Assembly: GCA_964451305.1 (NCBI GenBank)
Contig: CAYVHV010000034.1
Coordinates: forward strand, 1-42,181
DNA: 42,181 bases
Source of the DNA: SHLQ01 sp964451305
GTDB taxonomy: Bacteria > Actinomycetota > Acidimicrobiia > Acidimicrobiales > SHLQ01
Direction of reading: 5' to 3'
The notes beneath the pieces are model-generated. The model had not been told where the DNA came from. It was given only the letters and a program-made list of their open reading frames with translations, and did no database searches. Shown here piece after piece: positions 22,970-31,518 of the stretch (positions within the stretch are counted from its first letter, which is position 1; every line of letters starts with the position of its first letter). Position numbers and translations under genes: made by a program.

Positions 22970-24622
22970 TTACTGCGAGGCCCGGGAAGCGCCAACCTTT
23001 TCATATGCGTATCGGTCCTTGCGGAGCACGCTACGGCCCGTGTCGCTGTCATCACGATTCAAAATCGCGCCGACGACATTGCCGCCGGAGCGGTCGATCT
23101 CGGCGCGGACTCGAAGCAAGGTGTCGGTATCGGTACGGCTGCTGTCGACGACGATGATCGTGCCATCAACCGATGGTGCGATGCTCGATGCGTCAGCGAT
23201 GTTGAGTACTGGAGGAGCGTCGACGAGCACGATGTCGAACTGGTTCGAAAGCTCATCGATGAGACCGCTGATTCGACCCCATGGCAACTCGCCGGGGTTG
23301 ACCGGTGGTTGCCCGGAAGGAACGACGACGAGGCCTGGGGTTCCTTGGACCGACACCATGATGTTCGTGACGCTTTGGTCGACCAACCAGTCGCTCAAGC
23401 CTTGCTGTTGGCTTGAAATACCGAGGACTTTCTCGATCGTTGGACGACGAAGGTCAGCGTTGACGAGACAGACCCTGGTCTCGCCTTGTGCGAGAGCGAT
23501 CGCAAGGTTGGCAACCGTGGTGGACTTGCCTTCAGCCGGACGTGCACTGGTGATCAGGAACGTGTCAGCGTCGCGGGTCGTACCCAAGAATTGCAGGGAC
23601 GATCGAAGACGTCGGAACGCTTCGCGTGCTCGTTGTACCTTGGCCGAACGCCCACCTGCCAACATTACGATTGCAGCCGAACCGTTTCGGTGCGCCATGC
23701 CAAATGACGGGATCGAAGCCAAGACACTCGTTCCCAATGCGAGTTCGACGTCGGACGATTCGCGTGCGGTGCGGTCGAGTCGATGCAAGACAAATGCGAG
23801 AGCAACACCGGCGCCGAGTCCAAGAACCAAGCCCGCAGCGCGAAGAATGTTGTCAGAGAACCCGACCGGCGAGGTCGGAAGCGCTGCCCGCTCGAGAAGC
23901 TCGGCGGGAACGGTCTGTGTGTCGCGAGCGATCGTTGCGTCCTGAAGATCTGACTGCTGAGAGTTCAGACTGTTGCGCAGCGCGTTGCGGTTTGTGCGCA
24001 ACTCGGTTGCCGTTGCAGCGAGCGAGCTCGCTTGCTCTGCGTTTCCAGTGGCTGACGCTGCCGCCTGATCTTGCACGGTGTCATCGATCTCGGCCTGAGC
24101 GATATCGATCTCTTCTTGCAGGCGATCGACCTCGTCTTGGATCGGGCCGATCGTCGCATTGTGCAGATCCGTCGACTGAGTAACGCGTTGCTCGACGTAC
24201 TGCTCGGCGAATGAGTTGACGATCTCTTGAGCTTCGGATGCACTGCCGCTTTGGTAGAGGAGTTCGAGGGTGTCGCTGCTGTCGACGAAGACGACTTCGA
24301 GGTCGCGAAGCAGCAATAGTGGCGACGTCGTAATGCCGAGGTCAGCAGTGACTAAACGTGCCACCGCTTCGGAATCGACGATCTCGCGCTCGCGCTCGAG
24401 GGTTGGCCTCACCAATCGTCCGTCGAGCGACCCGACGTTCGTTGGGTTGACGACGACTTTGGCGGCCGCTTCAAACGTTGGTTGTTGTGACAAGGTCAGC
24501 AGTACCGCCAACGCTAAGCCGAGTGCGGTACAGACCAAGATCAGCCACTTTCGTTGGCTGATCGCTGCTAGGTAGTCTTCGAGCCCCGGCGTTTCTTTCG
24601 CCTGGGAACCTGTTTCGTACAT
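22970..24622 (-). CDS. Second Wzz/BY-kinase fusion
   Basis: 550 residues from ATG 24622 (MYETGSQ); upstream in-frame starts would add an atypical leader, and GAGGAGAG lies about 12 nt before the start. Layout: membrane segment about 25-44, periplasmic Wzz part with a coiled coil (about 163-229), membrane segment about 259-278, then the kinase. Walker A is SARPAEGKST (about 359-368), Walker A' VCLVNADLRRP (about 384-394) and Walker B IVLVDAPP (about 463-470). In A' the first Asp of the usual DxD is Asn. The tail RKDRYAYEKVGAS has two tyrosines rather than a Gly-Tyr run. It should regulate polymer length with the adjacent Wzy-type protein and is a paralogue of the gene at 7154-8725. Confidence 0.9.
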   Translation of the reverse strand: MYETGSQAKETPGLEDYLAAISQRKWLILVCTALGLALAVLLTLSQQPTFEAAAKVVVNPTNVGSLDGRLVRPTLEREREIVDSEAVARLVTADLGITTSPLLLLRDLEVVFVDSSDTLELLYQSGSASEAQEIVNSFAEQYVEQRVTQSTDLHNATIGPIQDEVDRLQEEIDIAQAEIDDTVQDQAAASATGNAEQASSLAATATELRTNRNALRNSLNSQQSDLQDATIARDTQTVPAELLERAALPTSPVGFSDNILRAAGLVLGLGAGVALAFVLHRLDRTARESSDVELALGTSVLASIPSFGMAHRNGSAAIVMLAGGRSAKVQRAREAFRRLRSSLQFLGTTRDADTFLITSARPAEGKSTTVANLAIALAQGETRVCLVNADLRRPTIEKVLGISSQQQGLSDWLVDQSVTNIMVSVQGTPGLVVVPSGQPPVNPGELPWGRISGLIDELSNQFDIVLVDAPPVLNIADASSIAPSVDGTIIVVDSSRTDTDTLLRVRAEIDRSGGNVVGAILNRDDSDTGRSVLRKDRYAYEKVGASRASQ

Positions 24623-24763
24623 CACGAGAGCGCTCTCCTCTGGATCAATGCAAATAGTACTTCGCGGATCGAAATAGTCACATTCGCCACGTCGGGTAAA
24701 TGTCGTGACGCTGAAGGTCACCGTCTGTTACTGGGGAAAAGGGGCGGTATCGCATGTCGAAAG

Positions 24764-25852
24764 TCACGATCCACATGGGCCAATATCGGCGAGTAGCGGA
24801 CGATGGTCAGACCATCTGGTGTCGACGGAGACCGCGTTTGCTGTGCAGAGTCCCGGTGTCATCAACAGGTGGTCGACTCGTGCGTACAGCAATGACTCCG
24901 GAAGGGGTCGATCGGTGGTAGGTCCGGCGTTGCCGGCATGCCGGATGCCATCTTCGAGCGATCCGGTGAGGGCCCGGTACGCCTGGCCACGGTCCACGGC
25001 GTTGAGGTCACCGAGCACCATCGTTGGTAGCTCCTCGGCTGCGACAGCGTCGGCGACGGCGTTTGCAATCGCGATGTGCTCGCCAGCGGAAACCTCAAAA
25101 GCTCCGTCGGTCCCTCCAGGTCGTGGGATGTGAAGTGCGTAGACGATCATGTCGCCCGAGTCCGTGGTGACAAGCAGGCGAAAGCCCGGTAACCCACCGT
25201 CGATGACATCTGCGATCGGGTCTTCGAGCTGCACCATCTCGAGATCTGAATACACGCCAATGCTCGGCAGGCCGTTTCGGCGGAAGCTCTCGTCGTCTGG
25301 GCTTAGGCCAGCTTCGTTCTGCTGTTGTCGTTCGAGCGGGATGATGTCTGTCACCGCGTTCTCAAAGCGTGATTGCAGCTCGGTGTCATGGGACTCGGCG
25401 AGCTCGACGCCGACGACGAGGTCGGGTTCTTCTTCGAAGACGAGAAACCCAAGGTCATTGTCGCTGAAGAAATAGAGCCCGGCGTTCACCGTGGCGACGC
25501 GGATCGACTCTGTTGGTGCAGCACCATTAGTCGAACGAAATGGCAGGAGTACCGAGACGACGAAGAACAAGCCGAAGGACGCTGCGAGCAAAGCGAAGGG
25601 GATCGATCGGCGCCCAACTGCGATTGCTACAGCTGCGGCGCCTCCGATGATGATGAGTATGGGTAGTCCTGCGGCCACCACATCCATAAAGGCGAACAGC
25701 GAACGGACGAGGTACCACAGCCAGGGCAGCACGGGAAGCGCCCACCAGGCCGGGTTACGGCTAACGGGGCGTTCTGCGCGCGCCTGACTCGGGGTATCCA
25801 ACTCCACCTTTTCTGAGAGTACCGTCGAGCCGTTTTCGAGGGAATGAGCCAT
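24764..25852 (-). CDS. Membrane-anchored endonuclease/exonuclease/phosphatase (EEP) family protein
   Basis: 362 residues. Three hydrophobic segments lie in the first 110 residues (ALPVLPWLWYLVRSLF, the VVAAGLPILIIIGGAAAVAIAV region, and LLAASFGLFFVVSVLL), followed by the EEP domain: RVATVNAGLYFF (about 118-129), Glu near DLVVGVELAE, GDLNAVDRGQAY (about 288-299) and the C-terminal SDHRPLLADIG (about 347-357). The catalytic Asn, Glu, Asp and His of the fold are in place, so a metal-dependent phosphodiesterase or phosphatase on the outer side of the membrane is likely. Possible substrates include lipid-linked sugars or extracellular nucleic acid. It is the most upstream minus-strand gene of the locus, 141 nt before the second kinase start. 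Confidence 0.85.
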   Translation of the reverse strand: MAHSLENGSTVLSEKVELDTPSQARAERPVSRNPAWWALPVLPWLWYLVRSLFAFMDVVAAGLPILIIIGGAAAVAIAVGRRSIPFALLAASFGLFFVVSVLLPFRSTNGAAPTESIRVATVNAGLYFFSDNDLGFLVFEEEPDLVVGVELAESHDTELQSRFENAVTDIIPLERQQQNEAGLSPDDESFRRNGLPSIGVYSDLEMVQLEDPIADVIDGGLPGFRLLVTTDSGDMIVYALHIPRPGGTDGAFEVSAGEHIAIANAVADAVAAEELPTMVLGDLNAVDRGQAYRALTGSLEDGIRHAGNAGPTTDRPLPESLLYARVDHLLMTPGLCTANAVSVDTRWSDHRPLLADIGPCGS

Positions 25853-25943
25853 ATGACATCGCGACGGTAACGCTCAATGGTTACCGAAGTCTTGTCGCGC
25901 TTATCACCTCAGGCGATCCAGCCCCGCCGAACTGGCCGAGCGC

Positions 25944-28649
25944 CTAGTGCGCTTTTGCCGGATCTACAGCGTTTGGGTCGAGCCCGTAGCGTGCGATTGC
26001 GTCGCCCACCACACTGCGGTCGATACGGCCCTCGTCAGCAAGTGCGGACAAGGTGGCAACGACGACGTTTGCAGTGTCGATCTCGAAGAACGAACGCAGC
26101 GCCTCGCGGGTGTCGGAACGACCGAAGCCATCGGTGCCGAGTGGAACAAAGCGTCCGGGAACCCAACGGGCGATCTGGTCTGGGACCATCTTCATGTAGT
26201 CGGTGACCGCAACGATCGGGCCGCCGACGTTCGCGAGTTTGACGGTGACGTCAGCGAGCGCTGGAGGGCCATCGGTGCGGGTGCGGTTTGCTCGTTCGAC
26301 AGAGAGTGCGTTCTCGCGGAGCTTCTTGTACGAGGTTGCCGACCACAGCTCGGCGCTCACGTCGAAGTGCTCTGCAAGTTCGGCCTGGGCCTCGCGGGCG
26401 GCTCCCTGAGCAGAGCCCGAGAACAGGATCGCTGCCTTGTGGGTGCGCTCTGGACCCGAGTCCCAGAAGTACAACCCCGAGACGATGTCTTCATCGGAGA
26501 CGTGGTCTGGACGGACCGGCATCTCGTAGTTCTCGTTGTAGATGGTCAGATAGTAGAAGACGTCTTCTCCACCGCCGTCAGCTTCGCTGCCATACATTCG
26601 GCGAAGGCCGTCTTTCAACAGGGCGCCAAGTTCATACGCATATGCCGGGTCGTACGCCTCGCAGGCGGGAACGGTCGATGCGAGGAGCTGGCTATGACCG
26701 TCCTGGTGCTGAAGCCCTTCTCCCATCAGTGTGGTTCGGCCAGCGGTTGCTCCCATGAGGAAGCCGCGAGCCCGCGAGTCCGCAGCAGACCAAATGAGGT
26801 CGCCAACACGCTGGAAGCCAAACATTGAGTAGAAGGTGAAGAACGGAACCATCGGGACGCCGTAGTTGGCGTACGCCGTTGCCGCTGCGATCCAGCTTGC
26901 GGTACCACCAGCTTCGGTAATGCCCTCTTCGAGAATCTGACCGTCGGTGTCCTCGGAGTAGGAGAGGAGGAGCTCATGATCTACTGGTTCGTAGAGCTGG
27001 CCGTGCGGCGCATAGATTTCGAACTCGCGGAACATCGAGTCCATACCAAAGGTGCGCGCTTCGTCGGGGATGATCGGTACGACGCGCTCGCCAAAGTTCT
27101 GGTCTCGCATCATCGAGCGAAGCGTCGCAGTGAAGACCATCGTGGTCGAAACTTCGCGGCCGCCTGATCCCTTGTCGAGATCGTCGAAGATGCTCTCTTC
27201 AGGCAGCGTGAGCGGCCGACGGGTGCGGACGACTCGTTGTGGAAGCGGGCCACCGAGCTGCGTGCGACGTTGCCGAAGGTACTGCATCTCTGCAGAGTCT
27301 GGATCGGGCTTGAAATACGGTGGAATGCCATCTTCGAGGTCGGCTTCGGAAATTTCGTCCTCGAGGTACAAGCGCTCACGCATTTCGAGCAGCTGGTCCT
27401 TGTTCATCTTCTTCAGCTGGTGTGTGCTGTTGCGTGCCTCGAAGCCTTGGCCGAGGGTCCAGCCCTTGATGGTCTTTGCGAGAATGACCGTAGGACGATC
27501 GGTTTCTTCGACCGCAGCCTTATACGCAGCGTAGAGCTTTGGATAATCGTGGCCGCCGCGAGGGAGGTTCTCGAGGTCATCATCGGAGAGATGCTCGACC
27601 AGTTTGCGAAGACGTGGGTCTGGACCGAAGAAGTGCTCGCGAATGTACGCGCCGTCTTCGACCGCGTAGCGCTGGAACTCGCCATCGACGACCGTGTTCA
27701 TCTTGTTGAGTAGGACGCCGTCGACGTCTCGGGCAAGGAGGTCATCCCACTTCGATCCCCAGACGACCTTGATGACATTCCATCCCGCGCCGCGGAAGTT
27801 GCCCTCGAGCTCTTGGATGATCTTCGAGTTACCACGTACGGGCCCATCGAGACGCTGCAGGTTGCAGTTGATAACCCAGATGAGGTTGCCGAGGCCAGCG
27901 CGACCTGCCAGAGAGATCGCACCGAGTGTTTCCGGCTCGTCGGTTTCGCCGTCGCCGAGGAAGGCCCAAATTTTGCCCTGCGATGCGTCGTCGATGCGAC
28001 GCTGTGTCAGGTAGCGAGCAAAGCGAGCGTGGTAGATCGAGTTGATTGGCCCGAGGCCCATCGAAACGGTCGGGAACTCCCAAAAGTCGGGCATGAGACG
28101 AGGGTGCGGATACGACGAGAGTCCGTTGCCGCCAATTTCCATCCTGAAGTTGTCGAGGGTTGTTTCATCGAACCGGCCCTCGAGGTAGGCGCGGGCGTAG
28201 ATGCCGGGAGCAGCGTGGCCCTGCATGTAGATGTGGTCTCCGGGGAGACCGTCTTCCTTGCCACGCCAGAAGTGGTTGAAACCAACGTCGTAGAGCGAGG
28301 CTGAGGATGCGAATGAACTGAGGTGACCACCGATGCCATCAGCGACCTTGTTCGCACGAACGACCATCGCTGCCGCGTTCCAACGGGTGAAGGCCCGAAT
28401 ACGTCGCTCGATGTGTTCGTCGCCCGGGAAGAACGGTTGGCTTTCAGGCGGAATGGTGTTCACATACGGCGTCCACACCGATGGGGGAGTGCCGATCTGG
28501 GTCTCCTGAGCGCGTGCGAGGAGTTTGGACATGATGAAGCGCGCTCGTTGCTTCCCAGCGCCGGCGGCAATGGCATCTAGGGATTCGAGCCACTCACGGG
28601 TCTCGATCGGGTCGATATCTGGCAGCTGCTGGGAGAAGTTCTCGTGCAT
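25944..28649 (-). CDS. aceE: Pyruvate dehydrogenase E1 component, homodimeric
   Basis: 901 residues, close to the usual length of AceE (about 890-930). It decarboxylates pyruvate with thiamine diphosphate and transfers the acetyl group to the lipoyl domains of E2. The TPP-binding region is FLGDGETDEPETLGAI (about 233-248), followed by NCNLQRLDGPVRGN (about 263-276). ARTFGMDSMFREFEIYAPHGQLYEPVDHE and GRTTLMGEGLQHQDGHS are standard AceE segments. No lipoyl domain is fused. The partner E2 (37821-39655) and E3 (36339-37748) lie 8-13 kb away on the other strand, so this E1 is transcribed separately. ATG 28649 begins MHENFSQQLPDIDPIETREW, the usual AceE start. Divergent from rnhA. Confidence 0.97.
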   Translation of the reverse strand: MHENFSQQLPDIDPIETREWLESLDAIAAGAGKQRARFIMSKLLARAQETQIGTPPSVWTPYVNTIPPESQPFFPGDEHIERRIRAFTRWNAAAMVVRANKVADGIGGHLSSFASSASLYDVGFNHFWRGKEDGLPGDHIYMQGHAAPGIYARAYLEGRFDETTLDNFRMEIGGNGLSSYPHPRLMPDFWEFPTVSMGLGPINSIYHARFARYLTQRRIDDASQGKIWAFLGDGETDEPETLGAISLAGRAGLGNLIWVINCNLQRLDGPVRGNSKIIQELEGNFRGAGWNVIKVVWGSKWDDLLARDVDGVLLNKMNTVVDGEFQRYAVEDGAYIREHFFGPDPRLRKLVEHLSDDDLENLPRGGHDYPKLYAAYKAAVEETDRPTVILAKTIKGWTLGQGFEARNSTHQLKKMNKDQLLEMRERLYLEDEISEADLEDGIPPYFKPDPDSAEMQYLRQRRTQLGGPLPQRVVRTRRPLTLPEESIFDDLDKGSGGREVSTTMVFTATLRSMMRDQNFGERVVPIIPDEARTFGMDSMFREFEIYAPHGQLYEPVDHELLLSYSEDTDGQILEEGITEAGGTASWIAAATAYANYGVPMVPFFTFYSMFGFQRVGDLIWSAADSRARGFLMGATAGRTTLMGEGLQHQDGHSQLLASTVPACEAYDPAYAYELGALLKDGLRRMYGSEADGGGEDVFYYLTIYNENYEMPVRPDHVSDEDIVSGLYFWDSGPERTHKAAILFSGSAQGAAREAQAELAEHFDVSAELWSATSYKKLRENALSVERANRTRTDGPPALADVTVKLANVGGPIVAVTDYMKMVPDQIARWVPGRFVPLGTDGFGRSDTREALRSFFEIDTANVVVATLSALADEGRIDRSVVGDAIARYGLDPNAVDPAKAH

Positions 28650-28741
28650 ATGTCCTTAGTCTCTCAAGCAAGTCGCGGGAGCGGTAACTTTTGCCGATGT
28701 TTCTCCACAAAGTAAGGAAATGGTTCGCAATGTGGAATGTC

Positions 28742-28760
28742 AGCGGTGCCGAAAACCGCT
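28742..28760. other. Small hairpin in the aceE/rnhA divergent region
   Basis: AGCGGT (28742-28747) and ACCGCT (28755-28760) pair around GCCGAAA, midway between the two divergent starts. It could be an operator for either gene. The rest of the 181-nt region shows no further element that I can name. Confidence 0.25.
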
Positions 28761-28830
28761 CACGGAGGCCAAAGACGTGCCCGATGGTTCGGCGCGCTCG
28801 ACTTCTTGTGCGGGTCTAGGGTGTTGATCG

Positions 28831-29415
28831 ATGACCCTTTTTGACACCGATCCCTTCGACTTCGAAGAACGACCTCCGCTCGAAGAGCCTCCGGCAGACC
28901 ATTCCGCAACGAAATCGGGACCGGTCGCGAACGAACTGGCGGACAACGCCGCAGCGACTGCAGATGACTCCCCTCGCCGCGTGGTCTTCACCGACGGGGC
29001 ATGCAAAGGGAACCCCGGTCCAGGAGGATGGGGCTGGGTGATACCGAACGAACTGTGGTCATCGGGTGCGGAAGATCCATCGACGAACCAACGCATGGAA
29101 GTCCAGGCGGTGTTACATGCCATCGAACACCTCGAAGGGCCGCTCGAGATCGTCAGCGACAGCACCTATGTCGTGAACTGTTTCAAGGATGGTTGGTGGC
29201 GTGGCTGGGAACGCCGGGGCTGGAAGAACAGCCAGAAGAAACCCGTCGCGAATCAAGACCTATGGAAGCCGCTTATCGCCTTGTACAAGGAGCGCGATAT
29301 CACGTTCCGTTGGGTCAAGGGCCACGCGGGAAATACGTGGAACGACAAGGCCGATGAGTTCGCCGTCGCCGCTGCTGCCGGTGACGGTGCGAACGGCGAG
29401 ATCCGCGAGTTCTAG
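28831..29415 (+). CDS. rnhA: Ribonuclease HI
   Basis: 194 residues. The RNase H domain starts near residue 49: VFTDGACKGNPGPGGWGWV with the first Asp, NQRMEVQAV with Glu (about 89), VSDSTYVVNCF with Asp (about 109) and NDKADEFA with the last Asp (about 172). The DEDD metal centre is thus complete. WWRGWERRGWKNSQKKPVANQDLW is the handle-like basic region of the E. coli-type enzyme. It cuts RNA in RNA-DNA hybrids in the cytoplasm. The first 48 residues are an acidic, low-complexity extension without a known domain. ATG 28831 is kept as start because no better internal start lies nearer the domain. Convergent with the DUF427 gene (15 nt between stops). Confidence 0.95.
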   Translation: MTLFDTDPFDFEERPPLEEPPADHSATKSGPVANELADNAAATADDSPRRVVFTDGACKGNPGPGGWGWVIPNELWSSGAEDPSTNQRMEVQAVLHAIEHLEGPLEIVSDSTYVVNCFKDGWWRGWERRGWKNSQKKPVANQDLWKPLIALYKERDITFRWVKGHAGNTWNDKADEFAVAAAAGDGANGEIREF

Positions 29416-29430
29416 ACGCTGTCGAATGCG

Positions 29431-29715
29431 TTAGTCCTCGACGGTGACGACGCTGTAGAAGGCCACCCGTCCAGCAACCTCTTCAGCGCCAGGCTTTGGA
29501 TCTGGGTAGTACCACGCAGCGTTCTCGGCGACCTGTCCATCGACGTCGAGGGTGTAGTAGGAGGCCATACCCTTCCATGGGCACGACGTCTGACGGCTTG
29601 TTTCGCTCACGACAGACATGTCGAGTGAGTCGAGCGGAAAGTAGTGATTACCTTCCACGAACGTCGTGTCGTCGCTCTGCGCAATGACTTTGCCGTTGAA
29701 CGTTGCAGTTGCCAT
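29431..29715 (-). CDS. DUF427 domain protein
   Basis: 94 residues, the whole length being the DUF427 fold. Family marks are VEGNHYFPLDSLD (about 20-32), SCPWKGMASYYTLDVDG (about 44-60), AAWYYPDPKPGAEEV (about 66-80) and VAFYSVVTVED at the end. The family is common in actinobacteria and cyanobacteria. Its biochemical function is not established; the conserved Cys-Pro-Trp-Lys and Tyr residues suggest a ligand pocket. ATG 29715 is preceded by GGAGAC, a fair ribosome-binding site. It is downstream of the SRPBCC and TIGR01777 genes on the same strand (71 nt gap) and may be the third gene of that operon. Confidence 0.9.
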   Translation of the reverse strand: MATATFNGKVIAQSDDTTFVEGNHYFPLDSLDMSVVSETSRQTSCPWKGMASYYTLDVDGQVAENAAWYYPDPKPGAEEVAGRVAFYSVVTVED

Positions 29716-29786
29716 GGGATGTCTCCTTGTTGCCGGACGAACGCTAAAACCAACGGGCGTTGCTCAGCATTCCATTCCGGTGGTCA

Positions 29787-30248
29787 TCAATCCTCGACCA
29801 GCTCGGCGAGCCGCTCGAGCGTGCGCTCGATGTTGCTGAGATGCGCCTTGGGATATCCGACGAGCTCGATTGCCTTGGGGACGAGCGACGTGGACCAATC
29901 GAAGGTTTCGGTGACGAGGGTTCCAGTGCCGACTGGGCTGAGTTCGTAACGCCAGCGGTGTTTCCCAAAGTGTTGCCAGGCAATGAGTCGATTCTCATCG
30001 AACTCGACGACGGTGTTGCCGATTCGGTAGGGGAGGAGCTTGAAGGTCATGCTCATGGCGAATTTCGATCCGAGACGCAACCTCTCGGGCTCGGACTCGG
30101 TCGACGCCTTGAGCATGTCGGAGCCGTCGAACGAGGCGTGCCGGGCCGGGTTCGCTAGCAGCTCGAAGATAACTTCGGCAGGCGCGGCGATTTGGCGGGA
30201 CGCGCTGGTTCGCCGAGCGACCATGTCGATCATTCCCGATGTGCTCAT
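29787..30248 (-). CDS. SRPBCC-family (polyketide cyclase/dehydrase-like) protein
   Basis: 153 residues from ATG 30248 (MSTSGMIDM). The SRPBCC (START-like) fold is recognised from ASRQIAAPAEVIFELLANPARHASFDGS near the start, FKLLPYRIGNTVVEFDENRLIAWQH in the middle, and WRYELSPVGTGTLVTETFDWS toward the end, then a C-terminal helix (IERTLERLAELVED). Such proteins bind hydrophobic ligands; many stand-alone members have no known substrate. Its start overlaps the stop of the TIGR01777 epimerase by four bases (ATGA), so the two are translationally coupled. Longer upstream reading in this frame lies inside the epimerase gene and is not part of this protein. Confidence 0.88.
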   Translation of the reverse strand: MSTSGMIDMVARRTSASRQIAAPAEVIFELLANPARHASFDGSDMLKASTESEPERLRLGSKFAMSMTFKLLPYRIGNTVVEFDENRLIAWQHFGKHRWRYELSPVGTGTLVTETFDWSTSLVPKAIELVGYPKAHLSNIERTLERLAELVED

Positions 30249-31132
30249 AGGAGTGCCTCGAACGCTTCGTCGATCGTTGGGTGCGTGAACTGGAAACCGG
30301 AGTCGATGAGTGCATGGGGGACGACCCGCGTGCTCCAGAACAACAAGGCCTCGGCCGCCTCTTTGCCGAGCCGTGCGTCGACGGCGAACTTTGGGGTTGG
30401 CAGGAACGTTGGCCGGCCGAGTGCCTTTCCGAGGGCTTTCGTGAACTCTGCATTTGTCACGGGATTTGGCGCAACGACGTTGACTGGCCCGGCGAGGGTC
30501 CCGTCGATGATATGGAGGATCGCCCCGACCTGGTCGGTGATCGAGATCCACGACCAGTACTGCTTGCCATCACCGATCTTGCCCCCAACTCCCATCTTGA
30601 AGAAGGGAAGTTGTTCCTTCAGTGCGCCGCCTTTCGGGCTGAGGACAACCCCGGTGCGAATCATCGCGGTTCGGATTCCGGCATCGATTGCGGACTGTGC
30701 CGCTGCTTCCCATGCGACCACTACGTCCGGCAAGAAGCCGGAGCCGCGATCGTCGTTCTCGGTCAGTTTGGTGTCGCCGCGGTTTCCATAAAAGCCCATT
30801 GCCGACCCGCTCACGAGCACGGCAGGTTTGTTGGTCAGCGACGCGAGCGTGTCTGCCAACAGCGCAGTACCCAGCGTGCGGCTTTCGAGGATATTCTTCT
30901 TCTGCTCCGGGGACCATTTGGCCTCCCCGATCCCTTCACCGGCAAGATGAACAACAGCGTCTACGCCTTCGAGCTTCTCCGCGTCGATCGTGCCTGCGGC
31001 GATGTCCCACAGCACGTCGTCTGGCTTTGCTGAACTCCGGACGATTCGCACCGGCGTGTCACCTCGCTCGGTGATCGCTTCGATGAGGGCAGAGCCGATA
31101 AGTCCGCTTGAACCAGTAATCGCAATCTTCAT
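30245..31132 (-). CDS. TIGR01777-family epimerase (atypical SDR)
   Basis: 295 residues. The NAD(P)-binding motif TGSSGLIGSAL lies at 6-16. VVHLAGEGIGEAKWSPEQKKNILESR (about 61-86) and SGSAMGFYGNRGD (about 109-121) are the standard TIGR01777 segments. The C-terminal half has VLSPKGGALKEQLPFFKMGVGGKIGDG, WSWISITD, and NVVAPNPVTNAEFTKALGKALGRP. These proteins are often called sugar-nucleotide epimerases, but their true substrate is not known. In Mycobacterium tuberculosis a homologue (Rv2216) lies between dlaT and lipB (recalled from established annotation). Here it sits apart, coupled to an SRPBCC gene. The catalytic Tyr-containing FYG stretch is present. Confidence 0.9.
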   Translation of the reverse strand: MKIAITGSSGLIGSALIEAITERGDTPVRIVRSSAKPDDVLWDIAAGTIDAEKLEGVDAVVHLAGEGIGEAKWSPEQKKNILESRTLGTALLADTLASLTNKPAVLVSGSAMGFYGNRGDTKLTENDDRGSGFLPDVVVAWEAAAQSAIDAGIRTAMIRTGVVLSPKGGALKEQLPFFKMGVGGKIGDGKQYWSWISITDQVGAILHIIDGTLAGPVNVVAPNPVTNAEFTKALGKALGRPTFLPTPKFAVDARLGKEAAEALLFWSTRVVPHALIDSGFQFTHPTIDEAFEALL

Positions 31133-31268
31133 GCTCAGACCATAGAGCGAAGAGGTTCTCGTCGTCGGACTGTCCTGAAGGTGAAATGAGAGGTTTCGTT
31201 GTTTCGCTCATGATCGCCGGTGCCGGGCCGATAGGAGAGGAGAATCGCGTGCGGAGTGGCCTTGCCAG

Positions 31269-31294
31269 CCCCCGGGACCTTCGGGTCCTGGGGG
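31269..31294 (-). terminator. Strong GC hairpin with TTCG loop
   Basis: CCCCCGGGACC (31269-31279) pairs with GGTCCTGGGGG (31284-31294) with one G-T pair and a TTCG tetraloop. It lies about 225 nt past the stop of the minus-strand glycosyltransferase. No T-run follows on either strand, so a terminator role is uncertain. Confidence 0.4.
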
Positions 31295-31310
31295 GCACGT
31301 CACCAACAGC

Positions 31311-31356
31311 TGGATCCGTACACGTTGATCCAAAAACCTTGGATCCGTAAACGTTG
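31311..31356. repeat. Near-perfect 17-bp direct repeat
   Basis: TGGATCCGTACACGTTG (31311-31327) and TGGATCCGTAAACGTTG (31340-31356) differ at one base and start 29 bp apart, about three helical turns. Spacing on one DNA face suggests paired binding sites for a regulator of the downstream minus-strand epimerase operon. Confidence 0.6.
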
Positions 31357-31518
31357 TGAAGAACAGCGGACGGCGTCAGCGAAGTCGCTTCTTCGGTACC
31401 TCGAACCGGTGGCAGCTCGTGGGCGGCGGGCATATGGGGGCGATGGAGCGTGGACGACCATCGTTCGACGCTCGCTCGGAGACCGGTTGTGACGGCGTCG
31501 AGGTCGGGCTCGATGGTT

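Larger units (their letters stand above)
31133..31518. other. Intergenic region with a UUCG hairpin and a direct repeat, no gene
   Basis: About 386 nt between two minus-strand genes. I find no convincing coding frame. It holds an 11-bp GC-rich stem with a TTCG tetraloop (31269-31294) and a 17-bp direct repeat (31311-31327 and 31340-31356). The hairpin lies downstream of the glycosyltransferase stop; the repeat lies about 180-225 nt upstream of the epimerase start. Confidence 0.6.

Noticed and set aside
31059..31433. 124-codon minus-strand frame reaching into the gene-free region before the epimerase
   Set aside because: It overlaps the epimerase start, shows no motif, and crosses the hairpin and direct repeat; no ribosome-binding site.
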